Shown piece after piece: positions 28,101 to 35,762 of a DNA stretch of 64,000 nt. The DNA is from an uncultured Collinsella sp. (GTDB lineage Bacteria; Actinomycetota; Coriobacteriia; Coriobacteriales; Coriobacteriaceae): positions 1-64,000 of the forward strand of contig UQIL01000010.1 of assembly GCA_900541025.1 (NCBI GenBank), given 5' to 3'. The notes below the pieces were generated by a model. It searched no databases, had not been told where the DNA came from, and saw only the letters and a program-made list of their open reading frames with translations. Numbering within the stretch: position 1 is the stretch's first letter; the number at the start of each line of letters is the position of its first letter. The translations under genes and the position numbers were made by a program.

Positions 28101-28596
28101 GCTCGTGCACGGTGCGCTCGACGGCGGGCACCACATTCTGCTGTTCAGCCAGTTCACGGGCATGCTCGATATCATTGGCAGGCGCCTGACCAAGGAGGAC
28201 ATCGGCTTTCTTAAGCTCACGGGCGCTTCGTCCAAGGAGAGCCGCGCCAAGATGGTCGCGCAGTTCCAGGCGGGCGAGGTGCCGGTGTTTCTGATCTCGC
28301 TCAAGGCGGGCGGCGTGGGCCTCAACCTGACGGCGGCCGACGTGGTCATCCACTACGACCCGTGGTGGAACGTGGCCGCGCAGGACCAGGCGACCGACCG
28401 CGCGCACCGTATTGGCCAGCAACATACCGTGACCGTGTACAAGCTCATCGCCAAGGACACGATCGAGGAGCGCATCATGCAGATGCAGGAGTCTAAGCGC
28501 GACCTGGTCAACAGCGTGCTCGGCGGCGACGGCATCTCCTCGGCGCTGTTTACCCGCGAGGACGTTCTGGCGCTGCTCGGCGGCGACGGGCGCTAA
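25132..28596 (+). CDS. SWIM-domain SNF2/Rad54-family helicase
   Basis: A 1154-residue protein. Near residues 78-92 is a SWIM zinc finger (CDCPAAYRYPGMCKH). The middle 450 residues are an unassigned SNF2-associated region. The C-terminal SNF2 motor has Walker A DDMGLGKT near 715, DEAQ near 812, and the second lobe with LKAGGVGLNLTAADVV and DRAHRIGQ near 1050-1096. Such proteins translocate on duplex DNA and remodel protein-DNA complexes, including RNA polymerase; the bacterial SWIM-SNF2 role is not settled. The start at 25132 has GGAGG 5 bases upstream and avoids overlap with the family C repeat. Confidence 0.9.
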   Translation: MAQGTFVQALRKEAALSGTFMKGRSLMLNGAVLSIEDSGSRFSKNVTVEGSVRGSRGDLYKTHVALDMDEHEVIDYDCDCPAAYRYPGMCKHAIATALAYLDASGIEPVEGLRTPVRTFTAAPKQAARPASAAPAVNPNFPFPAPVPTSPSLMKALSDLSDARMDELAGMRRKLAGTVDPDAPKAVLEPSLVPYYNPLFADRFSWALELRIRCGSVSYVVKDIDGMAAAYVRGGTFSYGKKLTFLHTPEAFDEVSVRLLDLVVATVVYLSDITSSRSASYDFARSGFVAERQLPLSEHDIVYMLDLLRGRTISFEPAWSRGTTTHRSYEVAVELSPVGEDEASAKQPPLLAAKIAPAAGGSYDLRLPADMYCFVSGDVAYLVDTHRARRADAAFAQHAAPFLSRLLPCRTPVHIAAEQVGEFCRMALPVLREYTDLTAPAVLDTVAPEPSFAMAIGVDDGLVTCKITVSYGDWSADLFSLGAPGSPFEEQRPGVPPRDEIAEFRVMDTAALYFDFYEGGLAFEERDDESLFCLLTEGLSALSELGEVMLSDRLRQISVRPAPKLSVRATVKSNLLDVELGASGLSAADLAIYLDSYKRHQTFARLTSGDIVRLDEGARAAFGLAEDLGVDAVDLLDGVSLPASSTLFVDSMLARTPALEADRDAAFRRTVERLDTLGKMDFTVPASLKATLRGYQVDGYQWLGSLEHLGLGGILADDMGLGKTLQMIAHILARVEAGDTKPTLVVCPASLVYNWTAELERFAPSLDVCAIVGAKAQRRVQIAGADEHNVVVTSYDLMRRDIDEYAEQDFARVVLDEAQYIKNPLTQVARAAKRLPAGVRFALTGTPIENRLSELWSIFDFLMPGLLGTRESFAKRFESPVEHAEGDSAARLQALVSPFVLRRVKEDVVADLPEKIEDTVMAQLTGEQRKLYLANQDRIAQQVQHREASEFKKDKLKVLAELTKLRQICCDPRLHYEDYKAGSAKLDACMELVHGALDGGHHILLFSQFTGMLDIIGRRLTKEDIGFLKLTGASSKESRAKMVAQFQAGEVPVFLISLKAGGVGLNLTAADVVIHYDPWWNVAAQDQATDRAHRIGQQHTVTVYKLIAKDTIEERIMQMQESKRDLVNSVLGGDGISSALFTREDVLALLGGDGR

Positions 28597-28630
28597 CCTC
28601 GCTCGTTATGTGTTCATTTGCCATGCCGTG

Positions 28631-28664
28631 GATGGTTCGCCTGCCTTTGGGCATAAGAACCATC
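28631..28664. promoter_or_regulatory. Nested dyad upstream of the superoxide reductase gene
   Basis: GATGGTTC...GAACCATC enclose TGCC...GGCA around TTTG, a bulged hairpin just after the helicase gene and 33 bases before the superoxide reductase start. There is no U-tract, so it may be an operator or an mRNA structure rather than a terminator. Confidence 0.35.
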
Positions 28665-28697
28665 GAGAACATCGGCACATCAGCAAAGGAGAGCATC

Positions 28698-29060
28698 ATG
28701 GCGAAATTCTTTAAGGACCCCGACGGCAAGCTCATTGCCGCCCTTGGCAACGACGTTGCAACCCCTACCGGCTGCACGGAGCTGACCGCGAACACCGAGG
28801 ACGCGGCGCACGAGAAGCACGTGCCCGTCGTCGAGAGCGAGCGCGACGGTCACGTGATTCGTGCACGTGTGGGCTCGGTCGAGCATCCTATGGTGCCCGA
28901 GCACTACATCGAGTGGATCGCCCTTGAGGCCGAGGGCCGTCTGGAGGTCCATTACCTTGAACCCGGCATGAAGCCCGCGACGTTTTTTGCCGGCGGTTCC
29001 AAGACCGGTACCGTCTATGCCTATTGCAACCTGCACGGGCTGTGGTCCGCGACGTTCTAG
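28698..29060 (+). CDS. Superoxide reductase (desulfoferrodoxin-type, without N-terminal Cys4 site)
   Basis: A 120-residue cytosolic protein that reduces superoxide to peroxide without making oxygen, a typical defence of anaerobes. Centre II ligands are all present: E39-K40-H41 in EKHVP, H63 in HPM, H69, C110 and H113 in CNLHG. The N-terminal region, where desulfoferrodoxin has a Cys4 iron site, has lost the cysteines (only C26 remains), as in the Treponema-type enzymes. The ATG has AAAGGAGA upstream. A terminator follows. Confidence 0.93.
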   Translation: MAKFFKDPDGKLIAALGNDVATPTGCTELTANTEDAAHEKHVPVVESERDGHVIRARVGSVEHPMVPEHYIEWIALEAEGRLEVHYLEPGMKPATFFAGGSKTGTVYAYCNLHGLWSATF

Positions 29061-29106
29061 GAGCGCGCCCCCGCTCGGGGTATCATAGCTAGCATATGCA
29101 CATGCG

Positions 29107-29138
29107 AGCGCCGACTGCATCATGCGGCCGGCGCTTTT
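29107..29138 (+). terminator. Probable terminator after the superoxide reductase gene
   Basis: AGCGCCG / CGGCGCT stem with a loop of about 15 bases, then TTTT. Confidence 0.6.
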
Positions 29139-29177
29139 ACTACGACAACGATGGTTTACGACGGAAAGGGCTGAGCC

Positions 29178-31163
29178 ATGAAGCTCGCACTTGCACAGAT
29201 CGATATGCGCCTGGGTGATATTGAGGGTATCTGCGGTCGCATCGAGGACCAGGCGCGCCTGGCCCACGAGCGCGGTGCGCGCGTGTTGTGCGTGCCGGCT
29301 CCGCTCTTTATGGGAGCCCTGCCCGGCGGCCTGGTGGGCACTGCCGACTTTGAGCACGACATGCTTGCCGGCTTGACCGGCGTCGCCGAGCGTATCCAAG
29401 AGCTCGATATGATCTGCATCGTGCCCGCGGCGGTTTCGTTTGAGGGCCAGCCCCTGCTCGACTACATGATGCTCAAGGACGGCCATGTGGTGCCGGCCCG
29501 TTCGAGCATTGCCCTGCAGCGTGGCGAGAACAACGACGCGCGCTGGGCGCCGCCGGTGTTTGACGTGGACGGTGTGCGCATCGCCGTGATTTTCGATCTG
29601 GACCGCGAGCTCGGCATGCTTCCGACCGGCGTCGACCTCATCGCCTATTTTCAGTTCAACGCGTTTGATATGACCGACCGCGAGACGGCCGCCATTGCCG
29701 CCGTTCGCAGCGGTGCCTACCGCAAGATCGCCTCCAAGCGCAGCGTATGGTTTGCCTGCATGGCGCCGGTCGGTGCGTACGACGAGTCGGTGTATACCGG
29801 CGGCTCGTTTGTGCTCGACGACTGCGGCCGCGTGGTGGCCCAAGCGCCGTGTTTTGAGGAGAGCCTGCTGGTTCAGGAGATCCAGCGCGGTGTGATGCTC
29901 GATGCCTTGGAGGACCACGAGCTGCCCGAGTTTCGCTCCGAGGAGTGGTTGTGGCAGGCGCTGGTGCTCGCTGTGCGCGACAACGCCCGTGCCCATGGCA
30001 CGTCGCGCGCCGTGGTGGCGCTCGAGGGAGACTTGCCGTCGTCTTTGCTTGCGGCGTTGGCTGTCGATGCATTGGGTTCGCGCAATGTGGTCGGCCTGGT
30101 ACTGGGACGCAACCGCATCTTTACGCCGGCGCAGGAGGAGGCCGAGGCTGCTCGCTGTGCCGCCGTTCGCGCCATTGCCGAGCGCCTGCATATTCGCACG
30201 GTTGAGCGCGATGCGCCGGATGCCGCGCGTGTGCTCGACCGCGATGTGTCGGCGGGCGATGCCGAGCGCCTGCGCTCTCGCACGCTGGGCCTTATGCTGG
30301 AGGATACGGCGCTCGAGCTGGGCGCGATGGCGTTGACCCCGCTGTCCAAAACTGAGTACGCGCTGGCGGCGCCCGCGCTTTGCGGTGGCTACCAGGGCGA
30401 TTATGCGCCCTTTGGCGATGTGTATCTGTCGACGCTTGAGTTTGTGGCGCGTGTGCGCAACCGTACGTCTGCTGTGGTGCCGCAGGAGCTCGTGACGCTC
30501 AACGCGGTGGAAGATTGCATGGAGCGCGTACTGGCGCGGGCGCTCTCGACGCTCGACGGTCCGGTCGACATGCTCGATCGCGCGGCGCAGCTGCTCGGTG
30601 GACTCGAGCCGGGCGAGGTCGATGGCACGCTCGAGGCGCACGTGGACCGCAACCGACCTTTCGACGACATCCCGATGTCCGCCGGCAAGCCCGAGGCTTG
30701 CTCGCTGCTGCTGATGCTCGTGCGTCAGGGCGAGGCCGCCCGCCGCATGCTGCCGACGGCGCCGATCGTCTCGGCCCGTTCGTTTGTCGAGCGCGCCTGG
30801 CCGTACATGCTCGCATGGTCCGACCTGGGGCTGAGCGGCAAGGAACGCATGACGGTCGATGCGCTGGCGCGCGCCGAGGTGAACCGCTTTGCCGACGAGG
30901 ATACAAGCGAGCGCATGCGTGGCGAGATGATGGGCATACTGGGTGACCTGTTGGGTATTTCGCCCGAGCAGATGGAGGAGCTGCGCTCCGAGGACGGCCA
31001 GCGCCGCCTGCACGAGGGCATGAAGAAGTTTGAGGGCGAGGTCCAGGACGCCATCGATAAGATGATGGGCGGCCAGGGTGGCCCGCAGGGTGGTCCCCAG
31101 GGCACGCCGATGCCGCAACCGCCGGTGGATCCGAGGCAGTTCCCGTTCTTTAGCCAAAACTAA
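29178..31163 (+). CDS. NAD-synthetase-like protein with both active sites degenerate
   Basis: A 661-residue protein with the architecture of glutamine-dependent NadE, an N-terminal nitrilase fold (1-235) and a synthetase fold (about 255-440), plus a C-terminal helical extension with a Gly/Pro/Gln-rich tail. MKLALAQIDMRLGDIEG and SVYTGGSFVLDDCGRVVAQ align clearly with the family. The nitrilase Glu-Lys-Cys triad aligns with A41, R108 and D140. The synthetase P-loop SGGxDS aligns with EGDLPS at 283-288. Both activities are therefore probably lost while the frame is intact, suggesting a structural or regulatory role. Database pipelines may call this NAD+ synthase; I would not infer that reaction. 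Confidence 0.75.
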   Translation: MKLALAQIDMRLGDIEGICGRIEDQARLAHERGARVLCVPAPLFMGALPGGLVGTADFEHDMLAGLTGVAERIQELDMICIVPAAVSFEGQPLLDYMMLKDGHVVPARSSIALQRGENNDARWAPPVFDVDGVRIAVIFDLDRELGMLPTGVDLIAYFQFNAFDMTDRETAAIAAVRSGAYRKIASKRSVWFACMAPVGAYDESVYTGGSFVLDDCGRVVAQAPCFEESLLVQEIQRGVMLDALEDHELPEFRSEEWLWQALVLAVRDNARAHGTSRAVVALEGDLPSSLLAALAVDALGSRNVVGLVLGRNRIFTPAQEEAEAARCAAVRAIAERLHIRTVERDAPDAARVLDRDVSAGDAERLRSRTLGLMLEDTALELGAMALTPLSKTEYALAAPALCGGYQGDYAPFGDVYLSTLEFVARVRNRTSAVVPQELVTLNAVEDCMERVLARALSTLDGPVDMLDRAAQLLGGLEPGEVDGTLEAHVDRNRPFDDIPMSAGKPEACSLLLMLVRQGEAARRMLPTAPIVSARSFVERAWPYMLAWSDLGLSGKERMTVDALARAEVNRFADEDTSERMRGEMMGILGDLLGISPEQMEELRSEDGQRRLHEGMKKFEGEVQDAIDKMMGGQGGPQGGPQGTPMPQPPVDPRQFPFFSQN

Positions 31164-31232
31164 CTATGGGATGGGATTCGCTCCCAACCCCGATACTTCA
31201 ACTAAGCACCTCGGCCCTGTTGTGTTATTCTA

Positions 31233-31244
31233 GAACAGACGTTC
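31233..31244. promoter_or_regulatory. LexA (SOS) box upstream of ruvCAB
   Basis: GAACAGACGTTC matches the Gram-positive/actinobacterial SOS box GAAC-N4-GTTC exactly, 57 bases before the ruvC start. Just upstream is TATTCT, a possible -10. LexA binding here would make ruvCAB damage-inducible. Confidence 0.7.
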
Positions 31245-31300
31245 GTGAATAGTGCGCGGGGCCTTGTCTTGCGCTGTGCTTGTGGCGAGGGGAGGTTGGC

Positions 31301-31822
31301 TTGGTTATCTTGGGTATCGATCCCGGTTTGGCCCATACGGGGTGGGGGATTATCGAGGAGCGACGCGGCGAGGTTCGCTGCCGTGCCTACGGTTGTATTG
31401 AGACCAGCGCGGGCAGTCCGCTCGCGGTGCGCCTGTCACATATCGCCCGCGACCTCAAGGGTGTCGTGGAGCGCTACCGCCCCGATACCGCTGCTATCGA
31501 GAGCATTTACTTTGGCGCCAACGTTCGCTCGGCTATCCCGACGGCGCATGCCCGCGGTGCTGCACTCGTGGCTCTTTCGGAGTGCGCGCTCGAGATTGGC
31601 GAGTACACGCCTATGCAGATTAAGCAGGCTGTGGTGGGCACCGGCGCTGCAGATAAGCGGCAGGTCGCGTATATGGTTCGTACGCTCACACAGCTCGATC
31701 ACGACCCGCATCCCGACCATGCAGCCGATGCCCTAGCCTGCGCCATCTGCCACGTAAACCTCAGCCGCACCCGTGCCCTCACCGGTGGCGAGTTCTATCA
31801 ACAGAGAGGAACCGGATACTGA
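31301..31822 (+). CDS. ruvC: Holliday junction resolvase RuvC
   Basis: A 173-residue endonuclease that cuts Holliday junctions within RuvAB complexes. Catalytic acidic residues are visible: Asp in GIDPG near residue 6, Glu in AIESIYF and the Asp pair in HPDHAADALA. The start is TTG at 31301, 5 bases after GGGGAGG, which gives MVILGIDPG as in other RuvC proteins; a TTG at 31280 would add 7 residues ahead of that ribosome site. The stop overlaps the ruvA start in TGATG. Confidence 0.93.
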   Translation: MVILGIDPGLAHTGWGIIEERRGEVRCRAYGCIETSAGSPLAVRLSHIARDLKGVVERYRPDTAAIESIYFGANVRSAIPTAHARGAALVALSECALEIGEYTPMQIKQAVVGTGAADKRQVAYMVRTLTQLDHDPHPDHAADALACAICHVNLSRTRALTGGEFYQQRGTGY

Positions 31823-32442
31823 TGATTTCCCAGCTCCATGGAACGCTTGTCGAGGCCACGATGAGCTCGGCCGTTGTCGATGTGTCGGGCGTGGGCTTTG
31901 AGCTCGGCATCTCGGGCAGCACCGCGGCCACGTTGCCGACGCCCGGCGGCGAGGTTCGCCTCTACACGCGCATGCAGGTGCGCGAGGACGCCATGATGCT
32001 CTTTGGTTTTGCCTCCAAGGACGAGCGCACGATGTTCGATCGGCTCGTGTCCGTCTCGGGCGTCGGTCCGCGCTTGGCGCTCGCCGTGCTCTCCACCTAT
32101 ACCGTGGGACAGCTGTATTCCCTGGTAATGGCCGAGGATGACAAGGGCATGGCCAAGGTGCCCGGTGTGGGCAAAAAGACAGCGCAGCGCCTCATCTTGG
32201 AGCTCAAGAGCACCTTTGCCAAGGACAAGGGCTTTGTGCCGGTCGACGTGATTCCCGGCCAGGTTGCGATGCCGGTTCCCTCCGCCGCTCCCTCGGCGAT
32301 CGATGACGCCCGTGCGGCGCTCCTTTCCATGGGCTTTAGCCCGCAGGAGACCGATGTTGCCCTGAGCGGGTATGATGGGCAGGATATGCGTGTCGAGGAT
32401 CTGCTCGGCGCGGCGCTTAAGCGACTCGGAATGGATGCGTGA
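31822..32442 (+). CDS. ruvA: Holliday junction branch migration protein RuvA
   Basis: A 206-residue protein; four subunits hold the Holliday junction for the RuvB motors. The N-terminal OB domain and the helix-hairpin-helix motifs (VSGVGPRLALAVL, VPGVGKKTAQRLILEL) are complete, and the C-terminal RuvB-binding domain ends AALKRLGMDA. Its start overlaps the ruvC stop and its stop overlaps the ruvB start, each in TGATG, indicating translational coupling. Confidence 0.96.
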   Translation: MISQLHGTLVEATMSSAVVDVSGVGFELGISGSTAATLPTPGGEVRLYTRMQVREDAMMLFGFASKDERTMFDRLVSVSGVGPRLALAVLSTYTVGQLYSLVMAEDDKGMAKVPGVGKKTAQRLILELKSTFAKDKGFVPVDVIPGQVAMPVPSAAPSAIDDARAALLSMGFSPQETDVALSGYDGQDMRVEDLLGAALKRLGMDA

Positions 32443-33509
32443 TGTGGGAAGCCGATGACTCTCAGGACCTGTGGGCGACGCCCGGCAACTCGCCGGCGGC
32501 ATCCATGGCGCATGGCGAGCGCATGGTGGGCTCGGAGCTGACGCCCGAGGACCTTGATGTCGACCGTACCCTGCGCCCCCAGCGCCTGGATGACTACTGC
32601 GGCCAGGAGCATATCAAGCAGAGCCTGCGCGTGCTGATCGAGGCCGCGCAGAGCCGCGGCGAGACGCTCGACCACGTGATCTTCTCGGGCCCTCCGGGTC
32701 TGGGCAAGACCACGCTGGCTACGGTTATCGCCAACGAGCTGGGCGCTCAGATCAAGACGACGAGCGGTCCGGCCATCGCGCGCACCGGCGACCTGGCGGC
32801 CATCCTGACTAACCTGCAGCCGGGTGATGTGCTGTTTATCGACGAGATCCACCGCCTCAACCGCTCGGTCGAGGAGGTCCTGTATCCTGCGATGGAGGAC
32901 TTTGCCCTCGATATTGTGATCGGCAAGGGTCCGGCTGCACGCTCGATTCGCCTGGATATCCCCAAGTTCACGCTGGTGGCGGCAACGACTCGCTCGGGCA
33001 TGTTGACCGGCCCGCTACGCGACCGTTTTGGCATTTCGTATCGTCTGGATTACTACACCGTCGAGGAACTCGCCCAGATTGTGACACGCTCGGCGACCAT
33101 CCTGGGCGTGACGATTGACCATCCCAGCGCGCTCGAGATCGGCTCGCGTTCGCGCGGCACGCCGCGTCTTGCCAACCGTCTGCTCAAGCGCGTGCGCGAC
33201 TATGCGCAGGTGCGCGGCAACGGGCCTATTGAGCTTGATATTTGCCGCCAGGCGCTCGAGTTCTTTGAGATCGATGAACTTGGCCTGGACTGGATGGACA
33301 TTCGTATCTTGGAGACGCTTGCCAAGACGTTCTCCGGCCGCGCCGTGGGCCTGACGACCCTTGCCAGCGCGGTGGGCGAGGACCCGGGTACGCTTGAGGA
33401 TGTCTACGAGCCCTATCTGCTGCAATGCGGCTTGATGATTCGCACACCGCAGGGTCGCCAGGCAACCCTGCGCACATTCGAGCATTTAGGAATTGAGCCG
33501 ACCCTGTAG
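32442..33509 (+). CDS. ruvB: Holliday junction DNA helicase RuvB
   Basis: A 355-residue AAA+ motor driving branch migration. Walker A GPPGLGKT, Walker B FIDEIHR, sensor 1 ATTRSGML and the arginine finger region LTGPLRDRFG are present, with the C-terminal winged helix (GRAVGLTTLASAVGEDPGTLEDVYEPYL). The ATG at 32442 overlaps the ruvA stop; a GTG one codon earlier is possible. Third gene of the SOS-box ruvCAB operon. Confidence 0.97.
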   Translation: MWEADDSQDLWATPGNSPAASMAHGERMVGSELTPEDLDVDRTLRPQRLDDYCGQEHIKQSLRVLIEAAQSRGETLDHVIFSGPPGLGKTTLATVIANELGAQIKTTSGPAIARTGDLAAILTNLQPGDVLFIDEIHRLNRSVEEVLYPAMEDFALDIVIGKGPAARSIRLDIPKFTLVAATTRSGMLTGPLRDRFGISYRLDYYTVEELAQIVTRSATILGVTIDHPSALEIGSRSRGTPRLANRLLKRVRDYAQVRGNGPIELDICRQALEFFEIDELGLDWMDIRILETLAKTFSGRAVGLTTLASAVGEDPGTLEDVYEPYLLQCGLMIRTPQGRQATLRTFEHLGIEPTL

Positions 33510-33655
33510 GAATGGGCTTGTTTTAGCGCATCTGTAGGCTATCGCTGGGCATCGGGTAAACATATCGCCGTTCGTCGGTTACGGGCGTTTTACTATTGCG
33601 CGTGCGTGCTATGCTGGATTGGTCTTTTTCTCATCCGGTAACGAAAGGACCGCCC

Positions 33656-35323
33656 ATGCCTACTGACATCGAAATCGCACGTTCTGTTACGCCGCTGCCT
33701 ATTACCGAGGTGGCCAAGAACGCCGGCGTCGACGTTAAGCATCTGATTCCGTACGGCTTTGACAAGGCAAAGGTCGACTATTCCCTGCTCAACGAGCCAA
33801 CTGATCACCAGGCCAAGCTTGTCCTCGTGACCGCTATCAATCCCACGCCCGCAGGCGAGGGCAAGACCACCACGACCATCGGTCTGGCCGACGGTCTGCG
33901 TCGTCGCGGCGTCAAGAGCGCCGTGGCCCTGCGCGAGCCTTCGCTCGGTCCCGTGTTTGGCGTGAAGGGCGGTGCCGCCGGTGGCGGTTGGGCCCAGGTC
34001 ATCCCCATGGAGGACATCAACCTGCACTTCACCGGTGACTTCCATGCCATCGGTGCCGCCAATAACCTGCTGGCAGCCATGCTCGACAACCATATTCAGC
34101 AGGGCAACCAGCTCGGCATCGACGTTAAGCGCATCACCTGGAAGCGCGTTGTCGACATGAACGACCGTCAGCTGCGCCATGTTATCGACGGCATTGGCGG
34201 CAAGGCCCAGGGAGTGCCGCGCGAGGACGGCTTCGATATCACCGTTGCCTCCGAGGTCATGGCGATCCTGTGCCTGTCCACGAGCATCAACGATCTTAAG
34301 GAGCGCCTGGGCGAGATTGTTGTCGGCTATAGCTATGCCGGCGAGCCCGTCCGCGCCCGTGACCTTAAGGCTCAGGGTGCCATGGCTGCCCTGCTCAAGG
34401 ACGCGCTCAAACCCAACCTGGTTCAGACACTCGAGGGCACGCCCGCGTTTGTCCACGGCGGTCCTTTCGCCAATATTGCCCACGGCTGCAACTCCATCAT
34501 GGCCACCCGCATGGCCATGCGCTTTGGCGACGTCGCGATTACCGAGGCCGGTTTCGGCGCCGACCTGGGTGCCGAGAAGTTCCTCGACATCAAGTGCCGC
34601 ATGACGGGCGTTCGCCCCAGCGCTGTCGTGGTCGTCGCCACTGCCCGCGCGCTTAAGTACAACGGCGGTGTTGCCAAGGCCGACCTCAACGAGGAGAACC
34701 TCGAGGCCCTCAAGGCCGGCATGCCCAACCTGCTGCGCCACGTTGACAACATTCAGAATGTCTACGGTCTGCCCTGCGTGGTCGCCATCAACCGCTTCCC
34801 GACGGACACCGAGGCCGAGCTCGAGCTCATCGAGTCCGAGTGCCAGAAGCTCGGTGTCAACGTTAAGCTGTCCGAGGTTTGGGCTAAGGGTGGCGAGGGC
34901 GCGCTCGACCTGGCCGATGAGGTCATGCGCCTGATCGAGCAGCCGAGCGAGCTCAAGTTTGCCTACGAGGACGGTGCCGATGTGGCCGACGCCCTCGAGG
35001 CCGTTGCCACCAAGGTCTACCGCGCCGACGGCGTTGACTTTACGCCGGCTGCCAAGCGTCAGCTCGCCGAGCTGCGCGAGAACGGCTTTGGCAACCTACC
35101 GGTGTGCGTGGCCAAGACGCAGTACAGCTTTAGCGACAACGCCAAGGCGCTGGGCGCTCCCGAGGGCTTCCGCATCACCGTGCGCGAGCTCAAGGTTTCC
35201 GCCGGTGCTCATTTTGTGGTTGCGTTGACCGGCAGCGTTCTGACCATGCCCGGCCTGCCCAAGGTTCCCGCGGCCGAGAACATCAACGTCGACAACGACG
35301 GCAACATCACTGGCCTGTTCTAG
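33656..35323 (+). CDS. fhs: Formate--tetrahydrofolate ligase
   Basis: A 555-residue cytosolic enzyme that activates formate to 10-formyl-THF with ATP. The P-loop PTPAGEGKTTTTIGL lies near residues 65-80, and EPSLGPVFGVKGGAAGGG, NLHFTGDFHAIGAANNL and the C-terminal MPGLPKVPAAENI are classic family blocks. GAAAGGA precedes the ATG. Codon use is highly biased, suggesting strong expression. In this window it joins fchA-folD (45724-47213) to give the formate to methylene-THF branch. A terminator follows. Confidence 0.97.
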   Translation: MPTDIEIARSVTPLPITEVAKNAGVDVKHLIPYGFDKAKVDYSLLNEPTDHQAKLVLVTAINPTPAGEGKTTTTIGLADGLRRRGVKSAVALREPSLGPVFGVKGGAAGGGWAQVIPMEDINLHFTGDFHAIGAANNLLAAMLDNHIQQGNQLGIDVKRITWKRVVDMNDRQLRHVIDGIGGKAQGVPREDGFDITVASEVMAILCLSTSINDLKERLGEIVVGYSYAGEPVRARDLKAQGAMAALLKDALKPNLVQTLEGTPAFVHGGPFANIAHGCNSIMATRMAMRFGDVAITEAGFGADLGAEKFLDIKCRMTGVRPSAVVVVATARALKYNGGVAKADLNEENLEALKAGMPNLLRHVDNIQNVYGLPCVVAINRFPTDTEAELELIESECQKLGVNVKLSEVWAKGGEGALDLADEVMRLIEQPSELKFAYEDGADVADALEAVATKVYRADGVDFTPAAKRQLAELRENGFGNLPVCVAKTQYSFSDNAKALGAPEGFRITVRELKVSAGAHFVVALTGSVLTMPGLPKVPAAENINVDNDGNITGLF

Positions 35324-35348
35324 GCCTGTTGCCCCTAGCTGCCTGCCC

Positions 35349-35387
35349 GCCCCGCCGTGCCCCCAAGGCCCGGCGGGGCTTTTGTTT
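35349..35387 (+). terminator. Terminator after fhs
   Basis: GCCCCGCCG / CGGCGGGGC stem followed by TTTTGTTTT. Confidence 0.87.
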
Positions 35388-35388
35388 T

Positions 35389-35625
35389 CTAACCGCGTTG
35401 AAGGCCGAAGAGCTTGGCGTTGCGCTCGGCGACCATCATGTTGATATCGGCGATTTCCATCTCGCCGTCAATGTAGGGCTGGTAGGTACCGTAGGGGTCG
35501 CCAGCCCCCAAGCTGCAGCTTCCGCAGTTATCGCAGCTGCCGTTGCCGCAACCCGCGAGTGCCAGCTTAATGATCTCCTCGCGTTCGGCGCGCGTCGTAT
35601 CTTTGATGAGCTTGCTTTTTGCCAT
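35389..35625 (-). CDS. Small cysteine-cluster protein, function unknown
   Basis: A 78-residue protein starting at the ATG at 35625 with GAGGA upstream. The middle holds CGNGSCDNCGSCSLG, four cysteines spaced like a small Fe-S or zinc knuckle, between charged helical segments. It converges on fhs and shares its terminator region. I do not recognise the family; metal binding is an inference from the cysteine spacing. Confidence 0.7.
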   Translation of the reverse strand: MAKSKLIKDTTRAEREEIIKLALAGCGNGSCDNCGSCSLGAGDPYGTYQPYIDGEMEIADINMMVAERNAKLFGLQRG

Positions 35626-35762
35626 GACGTTCCTCGATTCGCTTGTTGCCACCTGTCGCGCATGTCTTGTAGATACCGACGGGCTCTGCCCATCATAGGC
35701 TTTTGCGCGGGTAGAATGCATGGATAACTTGATGCTCACGCGCGACGGAAAGGAATCGTTGC

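Noticed and set aside
28680..31157. An 825-codon minus-strand frame across the superoxide reductase and NadE-like genes
   Set aside because: It spans two genes and their spacer on the opposite strand; Arg/His/Ala-rich composition shows it is a shadow.
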